A DNA stretch of 64,000 nt from NCBI GenBank assembly GCA_937951955.1, contig CALGAD010000016.1:1-64000 (forward strand), given 5' to 3'. The DNA comes from an uncultured Bacillaceae bacterium. Lineage in GTDB: Bacteria > Bacillota > Bacilli > Bacillales > Caldibacillaceae. The translations under genes were made by a program, and so were the position numbers. Below, one piece after another: positions 54,781-63,078 of the stretch. The notes under the pieces are model-generated. The model was not told where the DNA came from, made no database searches, and saw nothing but the letters and a program-made list of their open reading frames with translations. The first letter of the stretch is position 1. The number at the start of each line of letters is the position of its first letter.

Positions 54781-55056
54781 ATGGAACATGGCGATAATTG
54801 GATTACGGTAATTGATGAAGATGGTAACGAAGAGTTATATGAGATTTTATTTACTTTTGAATCGGAAGAGTTTGGAAAATCATACGTATTATACTATCCT
54901 GCCAGCTCAGAAGAGGATGAAAACGGGGAAATTGAAGTACTGGCCGCCAGTTTCACCCCCGGAGAAGAAGAGGGTGAATTGCGGGCGATTGAAACCGAGG
55001 AAGAGTGGGAAATGATCGAGGAAATGTTGAATACGTTCCTCGATGAGGATGAATAA
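54781..55056 (+). CDS. DUF1292 acidic protein (YrzB)
   Basis: 91 residues, very acidic (long Glu/Asp runs), starting MEHGDNWITVIDEDGNEELY and containing FGKSYVLYYPASSEEDENGE, the DUF1292 hallmark. Function unknown. Conserved neighbour of ireB and ruvX. GGAGG precedes the ATG; a terminator follows. Confidence 0.9.
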   Translation: MEHGDNWITVIDEDGNEELYEILFTFESEEFGKSYVLYYPASSEEDENGEIEVLAASFTPGEEEGELRAIETEEEWEMIEEMLNTFLDEDE

Positions 55057-55092
55057 AATTTACGAATATGGACAATCGCGTACGCAACGAAC

Positions 55093-55117
55093 ACGGACCG
55101 GAGACGGTCCGTTTTTT
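55093..55117 (+). terminator. Terminator after the DUF1292 gene
   Basis: ACGGACCG - GAGA - CGGTCCGT plus T run. Confidence 0.9.
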
Positions 55118-55216
55118 AATGCGAAAAATAAATGAAATATCCCGAAATATTATGGTATAGTATAATGGTGCAAGAATAGAAACTTGCACCTTCCTAAAGC
55201 TCAAAGGAGGATATAC

Positions 55217-56353
55217 ATGGCAGATCAAGAAGAAAAACGAAAGAAAATCAAGCTGGAAAAGGAAAAATATTTACATGAACGGGCTCAAGAAGCTTCCATT
55301 GTCCGTAAAATCGTTCTTGCGATTACCCTGGCCGTATTTTTGCTGGGGAGTGGTGCTTTAATCGGTGGTTTTCTCTATATACGTTCGGCTTTAGAACCGG
55401 TTGATCCGGATAGTCATGAAGAAATCGAAGTGGAAATCCCGATGGGCAGTGGTATTTCCCAAATCGCGAAAATTTTAGAAGATCATAAAATTATCAAGGA
55501 CGATACCGTTTTTAAATATTATGTTCGCTTTAAAAACGAAACGGGTTTTCAAGCGGGTACCTATCATTTCACACCTGCGATGACATTCGATGAAATTATA
55601 AATATGTTAAAAACGGGGAAAGTTTTTAATGAACCCGTGTTGATTCTGACCATACCTGAAGGATTATGGTTAAAAGATATCGCGGGCATAATTGCTGAGG
55701 CGATTGACTCAACCCCCGATGAAGTGTTTGATACATTAAATGACCCTGATTTTATTCAAGAAATGATGGAGTTATATCCAGAAATTTTAACCGATGATAT
55801 TTTGCAAGCGGATATTAAATATCCTTTAGAAGGATATTTATTCCCGGCGACGTATGATTATTATGAAGAAGATCTAACGGTTAAAGACATTGTTATACCG
55901 ATGCTGGATAAAACGAAGGAAGTAATTGCCAAGTATCAAGAGGACATGGAAGCCAAAGAGATGTCGGTGCACGAATTACTTACCCTGGCATCTTTGATTG
56001 AAGAAGAAGCTGTGTCAGAAGAAGATCGACGGACAATCTCCAGCGTATTTTACAACCGGATGGAAATAGGCATGAAACTACAAACGGACCCAACGGTTAT
56101 TTATGCGATGGGTGAACATCGGGACCGGTTGTATTATAAAGATTATGAAATTGAGGATCCGTATAACACCTACTATACGGACAGTTTACCGCCGGGGCCG
56201 ATCGCCAATCCAGGGGAAATGTCGATTGAGGCTGCCCTTTATCCATCTTCTACGGATTATTTATTTTTCCTCGCAACTCGCGAAGGGGAAGTATTGTTTT
56301 CCAAAACATTGGAAGAACATAATCAAAAAATCGAGGAGCATATTTCTCAGTAA
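55217..56353 (+). CDS. mltG: Endolytic murein transglycosylase MltG
   Basis: Membrane-anchored lytic transglycosylase (YceG) that cuts nascent glycan strands and sets their length. 378 residues: basic cytoplasmic start, one membrane helix (IVLAITLAVFLLGSGALIGGFLYI), LysM-like subdomain, then the catalytic domain with Glu in LASLIEEEAVSEEDRRTISS and FYNRMEIGMKLQTDPTVIYAMG. AAAGGAGG before the ATG. Confidence 0.96.
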   Translation: MADQEEKRKKIKLEKEKYLHERAQEASIVRKIVLAITLAVFLLGSGALIGGFLYIRSALEPVDPDSHEEIEVEIPMGSGISQIAKILEDHKIIKDDTVFKYYVRFKNETGFQAGTYHFTPAMTFDEIINMLKTGKVFNEPVLILTIPEGLWLKDIAGIIAEAIDSTPDEVFDTLNDPDFIQEMMELYPEILTDDILQADIKYPLEGYLFPATYDYYEEDLTVKDIVIPMLDKTKEVIAKYQEDMEAKEMSVHELLTLASLIEEEAVSEEDRRTISSVFYNRMEIGMKLQTDPTVIYAMGEHRDRLYYKDYEIEDPYNTYYTDSLPPGPIANPGEMSIEAALYPSSTDYLFFLATREGEVLFSKTLEEHNQKIEEHISQ

Positions 56354-56396
56354 CTTCATCTATTTTGAAAACTTGTCGTATTTATTTGGTAATTTA

Positions 56397-56405
56397 TGAT
56401 ATAAT
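56397..56405 (+). promoter_or_regulatory. Extended -10 promoter before udk
   Basis: TGATATAAT: perfect -10 (56400-56405) with TG one base upstream. No good -35 at 17 bp. Expected start near 56412, just before the long hairpin. Confidence 0.5.
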
Positions 56406-56411
56406 AACGAA

Positions 56412-56500
56412 AGTATATTTTCAGGGAGCTAAGCGTCATTGCACAAAGAGTTTTCATGTCATGAAAACTCTTTGTTAATGACACTTTTCTTTTTTTCTTT
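56412..56500 (+). ncRNA. Candidate short RNA with a long terminator-like hairpin
   Basis: CAAAGAGTTTTCATG (56444-56458), single T, CATGAAAACTCTTTG (56460-56474): 15 perfect pairs. Outer arms GTCATT (56435-56440) and AATGAC (56477-56482) extend it by 6 pairs over a 3/2 internal loop. A T-rich tract follows (56485-56497). With the extended -10 box, a transcript of about 80-90 nt is plausible. The rest of 56500-56678 has no gene beyond the udk leader. yrrM-yrrN-yrrO, found here in B. subtilis, are absent. Confidence 0.4.
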
Positions 56501-56678
56501 GCTTTTTAATCATGATTAATTTTCAGGCTTTTCGCCCAGCCTTGAAATAGCAAGTTTTGGGGGTGTTTTTTTATATCATCACCTTTTCCTTGAAAGTATC
56601 TTTTTTATTGAGTTGTTACAGCGCAATTATCCAGAAATAAATGAAACAACGGTCATTTTAGCTGAAAGGAGTACTATC

Positions 56679-57326
56679 ATGCAACGAAAACCAGTCTTAA
56701 TCGGTGTAGCTGGTGGCACGGGTTCTGGAAAAACGAGTGTGACAAGAGCCATCAGTGAAAATTTAGGGGAAGATTCGATATTAATCATTGAACAAGATGC
56801 TTATTATAAAGATCAGAGCGATAAATCATTTGAAGAAAGACTGAAAACAAACTACGATCATCCCTTAGCCTTTGATACGGATTTGCTGATTGACCATTTA
56901 CAAAAGTTATTACGCTATGAACCGATTAACAAACCGGTTTATGATTATAAAACCCATACGCGCTCAAAAGAAGTAATTCCGTTACAACCGAAGGATGTCA
57001 TTATTTTAGAAGGTATTCTTGTTTTAGAAGATAAACGTTTGCGCGATTTAATGGATATAAAGTTATATGTGGATACCGATGCTGATTTGCGAATCATTCG
57101 TCGGATTCTCCGCGATACGAAGGAAAGAGGCCGCACGTTAGATTCGGTGATCAATCAGTACATATCTGTCGTAAGACCGATGCATAATCAATTTGTTGAA
57201 CCGACGAAGCGGTATGCGGATATTATCATCCCTGAAGGAGGACAAAACATCGTTGCCATTGATTTAATGGTGACGAAAATTAAAACGATTTTAGAAAAGG
57301 AAAATTCCATTAATATTAAAGATTGA
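56679..57326 (+). CDS. udk: Uridine kinase
   Basis: Pyrimidine salvage: phosphorylates uridine and cytidine to UMP and CMP. 215 residues. P-loop GVAGGTGSGKTSVTRAI at the N-terminus, IIEQDAYYKDQS, NYDHPLAFDTDLL, YDYKTHTRS, ILEGILVL. GAAAGGAG before ATG 56679; the open frame extends upstream to 56613 without a site. Confidence 0.97.
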   Translation: MQRKPVLIGVAGGTGSGKTSVTRAISENLGEDSILIIEQDAYYKDQSDKSFEERLKTNYDHPLAFDTDLLIDHLQKLLRYEPINKPVYDYKTHTRSKEVIPLQPKDVIILEGILVLEDKRLRDLMDIKLYVDTDADLRIIRRILRDTKERGRTLDSVINQYISVVRPMHNQFVEPTKRYADIIIPEGGQNIVAIDLMVTKIKTILEKENSINIKD

Positions 57327-57340
57327 AAATTTTGCATAAA

Positions 57341-57395
57341 AGACAAATCTTTCATAATATATAATATCAATACTCACTGATGGAAAGATTTGTCT
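57341..57395. repeat. 13-bp inverted repeat flanking the greA promoter region
   Basis: AGACAAATCTTTC (57341-57353) and GAAAGATTTGTCT (57383-57395) are perfect inverted repeats 29 bp apart. The spacer is AT-rich and holds TAATAT/TATAAT (57355-57364); TTGCAT (57332-57337) lies 17 bp before TAATAT. The arrangement looks like paired operator half-sites around a promoter. No T tract follows, so a terminator is unlikely. Confidence 0.5.
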
Positions 57396-57445
57396 GTACA
57401 TAAAAAATGAAAACGGATTACTGAAATTCTGGAGGAGGAAGTACA

Positions 57446-57919
57446 ATGGTAGAAAAACAATATCCTATGACAAAAGAAGGTAAAGAAAAATTAGAAAAAG
57501 AATTAGAGGAATTGAAAACGGTAAAAAGAAAAGAGGTTGTGGAAAGAATTAAAATTGCTCGCAGCTTTGGCGATCTTTCCGAGAACTCCGAATACGATTC
57601 AGCTAAAGAAGAACAGGCTTTTGTTGAGGGGAGAATTGCTGCAATTGAAAAAATGCTTCGCAATGCAGTGATCATTGAAGACGATAAAGAAAATAAGGAT
57701 ACCGTAACCCTCGGTAAGTCTGTAACGTTTATCGAATTGCCAGACGGCGAGGAGGAAACGTATACTATTGTCGGAAGTGCTGAATCAGATCCCTTTGAAG
57801 GGAAAATTTCCAACGATTCCCCGATTGCAAAAAGTCTTCTAGGGAAAAAGGTTGGCGAAGAAGTAACGGTTCAAACACCGGGCGGGGAAATTAATGTAAA
57901 AATTATTGCTGTAAAATAA
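57446..57919 (+). CDS. greA: Transcription elongation factor GreA
   Basis: Rescues backtracked RNA polymerase by stimulating transcript cleavage. 157 residues: N-terminal coiled coil with the acidic tip FGDLSENSEYDSAKEEQ and C-terminal FKBP-like domain (SPIAKSLLGKKVGEEVTVQTPGG). GGAGGAAG before the ATG. Confidence 0.98.
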   Translation: MVEKQYPMTKEGKEKLEKELEELKTVKRKEVVERIKIARSFGDLSENSEYDSAKEEQAFVEGRIAAIEKMLRNAVIIEDDKENKDTVTLGKSVTFIELPDGEEETYTIVGSAESDPFEGKISNDSPIAKSLLGKKVGEEVTVQTPGGEINVKIIAVK

Positions 57920-57952
57920 AAATTTGCACATAGATTTTTGTTTAATAAGAGG

Positions 57953-57981
57953 GAGGCTGTCTTTCGGGACGGCCTCTTTTT
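57953..57981 (+). terminator. Terminator after greA
   Basis: GAGGCTGTC - TTTCGG - GACGGCCTC plus five T residues. Confidence 0.88.
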
Positions 57982-58081
57982 CTTGTTCGCCTCTTTTTTG
58001 AAGATATTGTCTCATACACAATTAGCAATGCTTCATCGCCTCATTCACGGTTAAAAGAAGGCTTTTTGGTACATATTGGTA

Positions 58082-59845
58082 ATGGTGATCAAGATGAAAA
58101 AACGATTATTATTCCTCGCGATTAGTTTACTTTTTGTGATCATCCTGTATATCGCCCGACTCGTGCAAATTCAATTAGTGGAAACGGAACATTTTTCGAG
58201 GAGAAATATCAATTTATTGAAGGAAAGCGTCAGCCAGCGGTCCCAGGAAATGGTGATTGATAATGGCCGGGGCAAATTTTTCGATCGCAACGGGCAATCA
58301 TTGACGGATGAAACGAAACCTTCATTAATTCTGTTTCCCTTTTTAAAGCACATCCATTTCGATTTGGACGAGCTGGCAAGGATTTTACAGGTCGATCCGG
58401 AAATATTACAAAGGGCGATCGATGATAGTGTGGAACCTTTTGTTTTCGGTGATCCGGAACCCATGCAATTAACCCCGTCGCAGATGAAAGCCATTAATGA
58501 CCTGGAAATTCCCGGGGTATTTGCCGTGACGAAATCCTTTGCCCGGGAATATACCCCTGCTGAACATTTAATCGGGATTGTCGGTGAAAATCCGGACTTA
58601 TTGAAAAAACGCTATCCGGACAAAAAATTACCGGCAAATACATTGCTCGGAATCAGTGGGTTACAGGCGAGTTTTGATCCCTTTTTGCTTCAGGAAGAAA
58701 AAGCAAAACTCGTTTATCACGTTGATGGAAGAGGGGGTCCTTTATTCGGGATCGATGTTAAATATGTGGAACCGTCCAACCCTTTTTATCCCGTTCACAT
58801 TAAAACAACCCTTGATTTAACGATTCAGGAACAAGCGGAAAAAATTGTTGATGCACATAACTTGAAAAAAGGGGGACTCGTCCTGCTCGATATCGAAACG
58901 AATTCTATCCTGGCGCTTGTTTCCCGTCCGAAGATTGATTTTAGCGCTCCATATCAAAATGATAGCTTGACGAATCGCATGCTGCAGGCAGAAGTGCCCG
59001 GATCAGTTTTTAAAACGGTGATCGCAGCGGCGGCGATTGACCAAAATCTCGTTTCCAGCGGACGAACCTTTAATTGCGATGAAACGATTACCGGTGAACC
59101 GGATCCAAATCGCCACGGCACCCTCGATTTATTGACAAGTTTTGCTGTAAGCTGTAATAATACGTTTGCTACTCTGGCACAGGAATTGGCGAAAAATGAT
59201 CCGAATTTGATCGAACAATATGCGGACAAGCTCGGTCTTTTACAACCCGTTGGTTGGCGGGGAAGAGTGTTCCATTTCGAAGACTTTGTCCAGCTCACCG
59301 AGGAGAAGAACGGCCAGATTTTTCTGAACGAGAAGGACCGGAAAGATAGCAATTATGTCGCTTTAACGGGGATTGGCCAGTACAATGTTCGCCTCACCCC
59401 TCTGGCGATAGCGAATATGATGGCAACGATTGCTCGGGGTGGTGAAAAATATGCCGTCCGCGCTGCTTTTAGTATCGAATATAAAAACGGGAGCGAGCTT
59501 ATTCAATTTCCGATGAAAAAGTTAGATTCCAACCGTCTTTCTCCCTATGCTACGATGAAGTTACAACAGCTACTCCGGGAAGTTGTTCAGAACGAAAAGG
59601 GAACGGGTAGAGGACTGCAAGACTTACCGTATGAAGTTGCGGGAAAAACGGGGACAGCGGAGACGAATCGTTTTGCAGGGAATCAGCAATATTTAAACAA
59701 ATGGTTTGCCGGTTATTTCCCTTTTGACAAACCGAAATATGCCCTTGTCGTTTTGAATGAAGATGTCTTTTCTAATGAAGGTAGCGTGATTCCGGTATTT
59801 CGTGATATGGTAAACTATTTGTATGAATTCGATCATACCCGGTAA
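58082..59845 (+). CDS. pbpI: Class B penicillin-binding protein (PbpI/YrrR-like)
   Basis: Transpeptidase; B. subtilis PbpI helps septal wall synthesis in spores. About 587 residues: N-terminal membrane anchor (LLFLAISLLFVIILYIARLV), dimerisation domain, and transpeptidase domain with SxxK in PGSVFKTVIAA, SxN as AVSCNNTF, and KTG in VAGKTGTAETNR. Start uncertain: in-frame TTG 58076, ATG 58082 and ATG 58094 all have weak ribosome binding sites. yrrS follows as in B. subtilis. Confidence 0.9.
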   Translation: MVIKMKKRLLFLAISLLFVIILYIARLVQIQLVETEHFSRRNINLLKESVSQRSQEMVIDNGRGKFFDRNGQSLTDETKPSLILFPFLKHIHFDLDELARILQVDPEILQRAIDDSVEPFVFGDPEPMQLTPSQMKAINDLEIPGVFAVTKSFAREYTPAEHLIGIVGENPDLLKKRYPDKKLPANTLLGISGLQASFDPFLLQEEKAKLVYHVDGRGGPLFGIDVKYVEPSNPFYPVHIKTTLDLTIQEQAEKIVDAHNLKKGGLVLLDIETNSILALVSRPKIDFSAPYQNDSLTNRMLQAEVPGSVFKTVIAAAAIDQNLVSSGRTFNCDETITGEPDPNRHGTLDLLTSFAVSCNNTFATLAQELAKNDPNLIEQYADKLGLLQPVGWRGRVFHFEDFVQLTEEKNGQIFLNEKDRKDSNYVALTGIGQYNVRLTPLAIANMMATIARGGEKYAVRAAFSIEYKNGSELIQFPMKKLDSNRLSPYATMKLQQLLREVVQNEKGTGRGLQDLPYEVAGKTGTAETNRFAGNQQYLNKWFAGYFPFDKPKYALVVLNEDVFSNEGSVIPVFRDMVNYLYEFDHTR

Positions 59846-59921
59846 CAAAAGGAAAAAGAAACTATTTTCTATCCTGTGCATTTCGTATAAAATGGTAATG
59901 AATATGGAGGGAGGAGAAACA

Positions 59922-60632
59922 ATGACGAAAAAAAATTCTCACCCCTTTCGTCGTTCTCGGACGGAAGTGTATGCCAAACAGAGAAAAAAGAATTTTATTT
60001 TAAATGTTTTAATAGCCGTCGTCTTTGCTTTAATCGTGATCGTCGGCTGGGATTTACTGTTTGGTAATAAAGGAACTGTTGAAGAAGCGGCGACCGATAC
60101 GGAAACTGAACCGGCGGAAGTCATCACCGAAGATGATAAGGAAAATAACGAGGGCAATGGTGATACCGAAAATCGCGATACGGAAACGGTCGAAGGTGAT
60201 GAGCAACAGACCGTTGTTGAAGCAGAGCGCGATGCCGGAGAAACCGGTACTGAAGATGAAGAAGAAAGCGATGAGAGTACAGAAGAACTGATTATCGAAG
60301 AAAGTGACGACCCGAATGTGATTAAAACGGTCATCGATCCGAATTGGCAACCGGTTGGTACAGTCCAGACAGGGGAACATGTCACGCAATACGATAAAAA
60401 TTCTGTAGACTGGCAAGAAATGCTTAAAGCCATTTCTTATGCCACCGGGATTTCCGAAGACAATATGACCGTCTGGTTTATTGGCCGTGGTGAAGTTCCG
60501 AATAAAAATGTGATCGGAACCGTATCACCGAAAGACCAAAATGAAACGTACCGGGTTTATTTAGAATGGGTGGACGGTCAAGGCTGGAAACCCGAAAAAG
60601 TGGAATATTTAAAGGAAAATGATAAAAAATAA
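59922..60632 (+). CDS. yrrS: YrrS-family (DUF1510) membrane protein
   Basis: 236 residues: short basic cytoplasmic part (RRSRTEVYAKQRKKNFI), one membrane helix (LNVLIAVVFALIVIVGWDLLF), a long Glu/Thr/Asp-rich low-complexity linker (about 50-125) and a globular C-terminal domain (NSVDWQEMLKAISYATGISED ... YRVYLEWVDGQGW). DUF1510 by layout and partner gene. In B. subtilis yrrS is co-transcribed with pbpI in the forespore. ATG 59922 follows GGAGGGAGGAG. Confidence 0.85.
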   Translation: MTKKNSHPFRRSRTEVYAKQRKKNFILNVLIAVVFALIVIVGWDLLFGNKGTVEEAATDTETEPAEVITEDDKENNEGNGDTENRDTETVEGDEQQTVVEAERDAGETGTEDEEESDESTEELIIEESDDPNVIKTVIDPNWQPVGTVQTGEHVTQYDKNSVDWQEMLKAISYATGISEDNMTVWFIGRGEVPNKNVIGTVSPKDQNETYRVYLEWVDGQGWKPEKVEYLKENDKK

Positions 60633-60654
60633 AAAGTTAAGGTTGTGAATATAG

Positions 60655-61353
60655 ATGAGAATTGCAATTATTGGCGCGATGGATGAAGAAGTAGCGATTT
60701 TAAAAGAAAACTTTCTTGATGCAAAAGAAGAGACGTCGGCTAATTGTGAATTTACATTAGGAAAAATTCACGGTCATGAGGTCATTGTCTTGAAATCGGG
60801 GATCGGTAAAGTCAATGCCGCCCTGGCAACCGCCATCGCGATGGAACGCTACCGTCCAGAGGTGTTAATGAATACGGGTTCGGCCGGAGGATTGAATCAG
60901 GAATTATCCGTCGGCGATCTTGTCATCTCTTCGGAAGTCCGCCATCATGATGTGGATGCAACGGCTTTCGGTTACGAGTACGGCCAGGTCCCGCAAATGC
61001 CACCGGCTTTTATCGCCGATGAAAATCTCGCTGATCTGGCCTTGCAATGCGCCCGAGATATTCCCGATGTAAAAGCGGTGAAAGGATTGATTGCAACAGG
61101 GGATTCCTTTATGAGCGATCCTCGCCGTGTTAAAAGGGTGAGTGAAATTTTTCAGGATGTGCAAGCGGTGGAAATGGAAGGAGCTGCCATTGCGCAAGTA
61201 GCCTATCAATATGATGTCCCGTTTGTCATCATCCGTTCCTTATCGGATATTGCCGGTAAAGATTCTGCGGTCTCTTTCGACCAGTTTTTAAACAAAGCAG
61301 CAAAAAATAGTGCAGCTTTGATTCTTTCCATGTTAAAAAAATTACCCGCCTGA
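60655..61353 (+). CDS. mtnN: 5'-methylthioadenosine/S-adenosylhomocysteine nucleosidase
   Basis: Cleaves adenine from MTA and SAH for methionine recycling. 232 residues. IIGAMDEEVAIL at the start with the base-binding Glu, NTGSAGGLNQELSVGDLVI, VEMEGAAIAQVAYQ for ribose binding, and catalytic Asp in IIRSLSDIAGK. The methyltransferase gene yrrT and yrhA/yrhB of the B. subtilis operon are absent. Confidence 0.97.
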   Translation: MRIAIIGAMDEEVAILKENFLDAKEETSANCEFTLGKIHGHEVIVLKSGIGKVNAALATAIAMERYRPEVLMNTGSAGGLNQELSVGDLVISSEVRHHDVDATAFGYEYGQVPQMPPAFIADENLADLALQCARDIPDVKAVKGLIATGDSFMSDPRRVKRVSEIFQDVQAVEMEGAAIAQVAYQYDVPFVIIRSLSDIAGKDSAVSFDQFLNKAAKNSAALILSMLKKLPA

Positions 61354-61437
61354 ATCTGGCAAAATTTACACGAACCAAAAATGCTTCACATCTGTTAATC
61401 TAGTATTATCTGAACTAGATGAACGAGGTTGATCAAT

Positions 61438-61665
61438 GTGAAGCAGTTAAAACAAAAAATTGTCGATTATCAAAATTTCGCAACGATCTTAATCGCTGTT
61501 TCGAGCTTTTTTTACTTAGGGATATTATTTACAGGAATGGATAAAAGTCCTTCGCAGATTAATCTATTGTTAAGCACCACTTATTTCTTTATTCAGCTCG
61601 CTTTTACATTGAGGTTATGTTCGTTAAAGTGGCTTAAGGAACTCGAAAAGAATGAGGAACAATAA
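61438..61665 (+). CDS. yrhC: YrhC-family small membrane protein
   Basis: 75 residues with two hydrophobic segments (FATILIAVSSFFYLGILF and LLLSTTYFFIQLAFTLRLC). Start MKQLKQKIVDYQNFATILI is YrhC-like. GTG 61438 lies 9 bases after GAGG; a TTG at 61429 is in frame. In B. subtilis it ends the mtnN-yrhAB operon; here it follows mtnN directly. Function unknown. Confidence 0.75.
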   Translation: MKQLKQKIVDYQNFATILIAVSSFFYLGILFTGMDKSPSQINLLLSTTYFFIQLAFTLRLCSLKWLKELEKNEEQ

Positions 61666-61692
61666 AGCTCCCGGTACTTCCGGGAGCTTTTT
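61664..61692. terminator. Terminator between converging yrhC and sigK
   Basis: AAAGCTCCCGG - TACTT - CCGGGAGCTTTTT: 11-bp perfect stem with A tract on one side and T tract on the other, so usable from both strands. Confidence 0.93.
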
Positions 61693-61702
61693 CCTTGCAT
61701 TT

Positions 61703-62437
61703 TTACTCTTGATTTTCCATACGGCTTTTCCTTTCCTTTTCCGCGCGATAAAATTCGTGGAACATTTTCATCAAGGCTCGTTTTTCAATACGGGATACGT
61801 AGCTGCGGGAGATTCCCAGTTCTTTAGCAATTTCCCGCTGGGTTTTCTCCTTATTCAAATCCAATCCGAAACGGCCGATGATCACTTCCCGCTCCCGTTC
61901 ATCGAGCACATCAATATATTGTTTGACCTTTTCTAGTTCCATATTTAATTGAATCATTTCGATCACATCTTCTGAATCGGACTTTAACACATCGATTAAA
62001 CTAATTTCATTTCCTTCTTTATCCTGGCCGATTGGATCATGTAAAGAAACGTCTTTTTTTGTCTTTTTTAAAGCACGTAAATGCATGAGGATTTCGTTTT
62101 CGATACAGCGAGCCGCGTATGTAGCCAGTTTCGTTCCTCTATTTTCTGAAAAGCTCTCGATCGCTTTGATCAATCCGATCGTTCCGATAGAGATCAAATC
62201 TTCCTGATCTTCGCCGGTGTTTTCAAATTTTTTAACGATATGGGCGACAAGGCGTAAGTTATGTTCAATTAATATATTCCGTGCTTCCGGATCGCCCTGG
62301 GCCATCAATTTTAAATATTTTTTTTCTTCCTCTGGTGATAGGGGCTGAGGGAAGGCATTGTTTTTAACATAGGAAACTAGAAAGACGATCTCTTTAAAAA
62401 TAAGCGCTAATCCAGACAAAAGGCTGGACATGGACAC
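61703..62437 (-). CDS. sigK: RNA polymerase sporulation sigma-K precursor
   Basis: Late mother-cell sigma factor made as an inactive, membrane-bound precursor. 244 residues. A pro-sequence of about 22 residues ends FLVS, with YVKNNAFPQPL after the cut made by SpoIVFB. Region 2 (GDPEARNILIEHNLRLVAHIV, DLISIGTIGLIKAIESF) and region 4 helix-turn-helix (TQREIAKELGISRSYVSRIEK) are standard. The gene is continuous, not split by a skin element as in B. subtilis 168. ATG 62437 is 7 bases after GGAGG; an ATG two codons later would give a 20-residue pro-sequence. Confidence 0.97.
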   Translation of the reverse strand: MSMSSLLSGLALIFKEIVFLVSYVKNNAFPQPLSPEEEKKYLKLMAQGDPEARNILIEHNLRLVAHIVKKFENTGEDQEDLISIGTIGLIKAIESFSENRGTKLATYAARCIENEILMHLRALKKTKKDVSLHDPIGQDKEGNEISLIDVLKSDSEDVIEMIQLNMELEKVKQYIDVLDEREREVIIGRFGLDLNKEKTQREIAKELGISRSYVSRIEKRALMKMFHEFYRAEKERKSRMENQE

Positions 62438-62535
62438 ACCTCCAGTTGAAAGTTACAGTTATATACCTATGTGTGAGCGCCTGGAAATGTGTCTGTCCGA
62501 TTAGTTTCGTAAGAAAGTAAAAAAATTGGAATTTA

Positions 62536-62570
62536 AAAACAAATCTCCCGGTTTTAGACTTGCGGGAGAC
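62536..62570 (-). terminator. Terminator of the sda transcript (minus strand)
   Basis: On the minus strand TCTCCCGC and CCGGGAGA pair across an 11-nt loop and are followed by TTTGTTTTT. It separates sda from sigK. No gene is seen in the rest of 62438-62783 apart from the open stretch described after sda. Confidence 0.65.
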
Positions 62571-62783
62571 AACATACTCACTATATGATTATTTGATGAT
62601 CCATTGGTGCGATGAGAGAAGAAAAACATCCATATTAAAATAAGCAAATGAGTCATTGCGTTTAAATAGGTTTATTGATATGGATGGTAAATTTTGGTGT
62701 GGACATACGTGGTAGTGCAGGGAATAGTGGTAATGATGGTAAAGGTGTGGTGTTCCATGATGCGAATTTTCGCTTGATCGATG

Positions 62784-62948
62784 TTATATCTGAACAGGAG
62801 CTCCGTCTGACGATTGTTTCCTGATTCTATCCGTGAGCAGCCGTCGGTGAATTTCTTCTTCGATCAAACGAATAAACTCCTGGGACAGATTCAACTCTAT
62901 TGCCTTATAATACGTTTCAATGAGCAGATCATCGGATAATTGTTTCAT
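62784..62948 (-). CDS. sda: Sporulation checkpoint inhibitor Sda
   Basis: 54-residue inhibitor of the KinA/KinB histidine kinases; blocks sporulation when replication is perturbed. Sequence MKQLSDDLLIETYYKAIELN then LSQEFIRLIEEEIHRR forms the expected antiparallel helical hairpin, aligned with B. subtilis Sda (46 residues, MRKLSDELLIESYFKA...). The 8 extra C-terminal residues follow the helices. AGGAGGTG lies upstream, but with a longer than usual gap (about 17 bases) to the ATG. Next to yqeG as in B. subtilis, with DnaA boxes in the adjoining spacer. Confidence 0.93.
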   Translation of the reverse strand: MKQLSDDLLIETYYKAIELNLSQEFIRLIEEEIHRRLLTDRIRKQSSDGAPVQI

Positions 62949-63078
62949 CGTTACAAAAAACCTGTTTCACCTCCTGATTCCTGGAATAAATATACGGAAT
63001 GATGCATATAATAAATTCTTTTATACAAATCTGTAAATCTAATGTAGCAAATCCCGATTCGCTAGACAACCTGTGAAA

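Noticed and set aside
59939..60433. 164-codon minus-strand frame opposite yrrS
   Set aside because: Ser/Val-rich mirror of the acidic yrrS linker codons; no ribosome binding site.
62665..62752. 28-codon minus-strand frame (MEHHTFTIITT...) after sda
   Set aside because: No ribosome binding site and low-complexity CA-rich sequence; a different frame from sda.
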